From JAOTYV01 sp041557595 (GTDB lineage Bacteria; Pseudomonadota; Alphaproteobacteria; UBA8366), in contig JBFFGE010000178.1 in assembly GCA_041557595.1 (NCBI GenBank), positions 1 through 9,506 of the forward strand: a stretch of 9,506 nucleotides of DNA, read 5' to 3'. Both the position numbers and the translations under genes were made by a program. Positions 8,335-9,506 of this stretch are shown here, piece by piece. Every line of letters begins with the position of its first letter. Position 1 is the first letter of the stretch. Under the pieces are notes generated by a model that did no database searches, was not told the origin of the DNA, and was given only the letters and a program-made list of their open reading frames with translations.

Positions 8335-8464
8335 TTTAACCTCGTTTCTATTCGGCGAACCCTCGCGGAATGGCACGTCATGCAACCGTTCCGGCTCGTC
8401 GGCCTGACCATCAGCGCCGAACCATGGGCCCCCTTGATCACGTTTGGGTTATCGTCTTCCGGCT
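8335..8464 (-). other. dnaK 5' leader region
   Basis: About 120-125 nt separate the predicted transcription start from the dnaK ATG. On the minus strand a GTTCGGC segment and a GCCGGAAC segment downstream could form a seven-pair stem with a one-base bulge and a loop of about 20 nt. The ribosome site GAGG is at the end of the leader and has no obvious complementary CCTC partner. No CIRCE operator (TTAGCACTC-N9-GAGTGCTAA) is visible here. A 73-codon open frame running on the plus strand through 8370-8591 is not convincing as a gene. Confidence 0.4.
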
Positions 8465-8493
8465 ATATAGGGAGGGAAACCGCACTGTACAAG
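8465..8493 (-). promoter_or_regulatory. Sigma-32 (RpoH)-like heat-shock promoter of dnaK
   Basis: On the minus strand CTTG (8490-8493) is followed after 18 bp by CCTATAT (8465-8471). This closely fits the alphaproteobacterial RpoH-type pattern of CTTG, 17-18 bp spacer, then CYTATnT. A sigma-70-like reading overlaps it: TTGTAC, 17 bp, TATATA. Dual recognition, basal plus heat-induced, is therefore possible. Position and orientation relative to dnaK support the call, although it rests on consensus matching alone. Confidence 0.75.
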
Positions 8494-8505
8494 AATTCTT
8501 CCGAA

Positions 8506-8520
8506 CGAATATTGCATTCG
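8506..8520. repeat. Short inverted repeat upstream of the dnaK promoter
   Basis: CGAAT (8506-8510) and ATTCG (8516-8520) flank a five-base ATTGC centre, in the interval between the dnaK promoter and the divergent DUF1848 gene. It could be a small operator half-site pair, but five-base arms can arise by chance. Confidence 0.25.
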
Positions 8521-8583
8521 GGGCCATGCGGATTTCGGCCCCGCTTTCGGGCGATTTGGCCGATCGGACGAACACAATCGGAC

Positions 8584-8595
8584 TATACTGACCAC
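8584..8595 (+). promoter_or_regulatory. TATACTGACCAC element, possible -10 region upstream of the DUF1848 gene
   Basis: TATACT (8584-8589) fits a -10 box at five of six bases and would start transcription near 8596, about 12 nt before the ATG at 8608. No good -35 occurs at 16-18 bp. The nearest TTTGGC (8555-8560) is 23 bp away, so an activator or an alternative sigma factor might be needed. The 12-mer differs by one base from 1753-1764. Confidence 0.35.
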
Positions 8596-8607
8596 GGGAC
8601 GGGTCAA

Positions 8608-9489
8608 ATGATCATTTCAGCCAGCTACAAGACCGACATTCCGGCGTTTTACGGCCCGTGGTTCCTGCGCCGGCTCGCCGCCGGCCAGTGCCGCATGATC
8701 AACCCCTGGAACGGCAAGCACAGCACGATACCGCTCGATCCGGCCTCGATCGACGGGATCGTCTTCTGGACCCGAAATATCGCGCCGCTCTCGGCGCATC
8801 TCGATACGGTCGCCGCGCACGCGCCCTTCATGGTGCAATACACCATAACCGGATACCCGAGAGCGCTGGAGACCTCCACCGTCCCGGCCGCCCGCGCGGT
8901 CGCCGACATGCGCGCGCTGCGGCAGCGGTTCGGCGTGCGCGCGGCGGTTTGGCGGTACGATCCGATCCTGTTCACCAGCCTGACCGGCGCCGATTGGCAC
9001 CGGCGGAATTTCTCGCGACTGGCGAAAGCCCTGGCCGGCGCGACCGATGAAGTGGTGATTTCCTTTGCCCAGATCTACCGCAAAACCCGGCGCAATCTGG
9101 ACGCCGCCGCGCGGCGGCACGGTTTTACCTGGCGCGATCCGGAGGGACAGGAAAAAAGGGACCTCGCCGCCGCCTTGGCGGAGCGAGCCGCCGAGCACGG
9201 CATGGCGCTCCGGCTGTGCGCCCAGGCCGATTTCCTGGTTCCGGGCGCGTCGCTGGCCCGCTGCATCGACGCAACCCGGCTGTCCGACCTGGCGGGCCGG
9301 GCGATTGCCGCGCCCGTCAAGGGCAACCGGCCGGACTGCCTGTGCCACGCCGCCCGCGACATCGGCGGCTATGACAGCTGTCCGCAGGGATGCGTTTATT
9401 GCTATGCGGTGCAGGACCGCGACCGCGCGAAGCGGCGCCAGCGCGCGCACGACCCGGCCGGCGATGTCCTGGCCGCGCCCACCCGCTAG
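8608..9489 (+). CDS. DUF1848 protein with C-terminal radical-SAM-like cysteine motif
   Basis: This 293-residue protein is recognised as DUF1848 from its opening MIISASYKTDIPAFY (1-15), GIVFWTRN (50-57), QYTITGY (77-83) and VWRYDPI (114-120). The family has no established function. The C-terminal region has C244-X-C246 followed by IGGYDSC and CPQGCVYCYA (258-267). Cysteines 258, 262 and 265 form a CX3CX2C motif with an aromatic residue before the last cysteine. This is the pattern that holds the [4Fe-4S] cluster of radical SAM enzymes, but it sits at the C-terminus instead of the N-terminus. C204 and C219 are further cysteines. ATG 8608 begins exactly at the family N-terminus. The ribosome site is weak (GACGGG). 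The same frame is open far upstream only as antisense to dnaK. It is divergent from dnaK, and no neighbouring gene hints at a substrate. The protein is complete. Confidence 0.9.
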   Translation: MIISASYKTDIPAFYGPWFLRRLAAGQCRMINPWNGKHSTIPLDPASIDGIVFWTRNIAPLSAHLDTVAAHAPFMVQYTITGYPRALETSTVPAARAVADMRALRQRFGVRAAVWRYDPILFTSLTGADWHRRNFSRLAKALAGATDEVVISFAQIYRKTRRNLDAAARRHGFTWRDPEGQEKRDLAAALAERAAEHGMALRLCAQADFLVPGASLARCIDATRLSDLAGRAIAAPVKGNRPDCLCHAARDIGGYDSCPQGCVYCYAVQDRDRAKRRQRAHDPAGDVLAAPTR

Positions 9490-9506
9490 ATCAACCTGCC
9501 ATTAAT

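Noticed and set aside
8370..8591. A 73-codon plus-strand open frame between dnaK and DUF1848.
   Set aside because: It overlaps the dnaK start and leader and the sigma-32 promoter, lacks a ribosome site and has no family-like sequence.
8335..8607. Search for a CIRCE operator or a phage/insertion attachment site upstream of dnaK.
   Set aside because: No TTAGCACTC/GAGTGCTAA pair, terminal inverted repeats or target duplications are visible.

Overview
The window is GC-rich chromosomal housekeeping DNA, apparently from an alphaproteobacterium and probably a Rhodospirillales-like lineage. The evidence is the gene content and order (dnaK-dnaJ-dapB on one strand, nth next to a DUF2244 gene, a small bactofilin), and a dnaK promoter resembling the alphaproteobacterial sigma-32 type. 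There is no sign of a mobile element, phage, CRISPR array, tRNA or rRNA. Taxonomy is inferred from family resemblance and gene order only.

Left part (1-2863): a PfkB-family sugar/adenosine kinase runs leftward and is cut by the window edge (its C-terminus is missing). It is divergent from an EI24-family membrane protein gene. Next comes a two-gene rightward unit: a small bactofilin (polymer-forming cytoskeletal protein) whose stop overlaps by 8 bp the GTG start of a small unassigned lipoprotein.

Middle (2886-5027): endonuclease III (nth) on the minus strand, divergent from a DUF2244 membrane protein on the plus strand. The latter converges on dapB (dihydrodipicolinate reductase), with an imperfect inverted repeat between the two stops.

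Right part (5181-9489): the heat-shock chaperone genes dnaK and dnaJ are transcribed leftward with dapB behind them. A convincing sigma-32-like promoter lies about 120 bp upstream of dnaK, and a strong hairpin separates dnaK from dnaJ. grpE is not in the window. Divergent from dnaK is a complete DUF1848 gene, whose product has a C-terminal CX3CX2C cysteine motif like that of radical SAM enzymes. This is the least understood protein here and the best candidate for new biochemistry.

Most genes are conserved and well understood. I do not see a clear undescribed multi-gene system. The points worth a second look are the DUF1848 protein, the bactofilin/lipoprotein pair, the dnaK regulatory region and intercistronic hairpins, and a nearly identical 12-bp TATACTGAYCAC element upstream of two separate genes.
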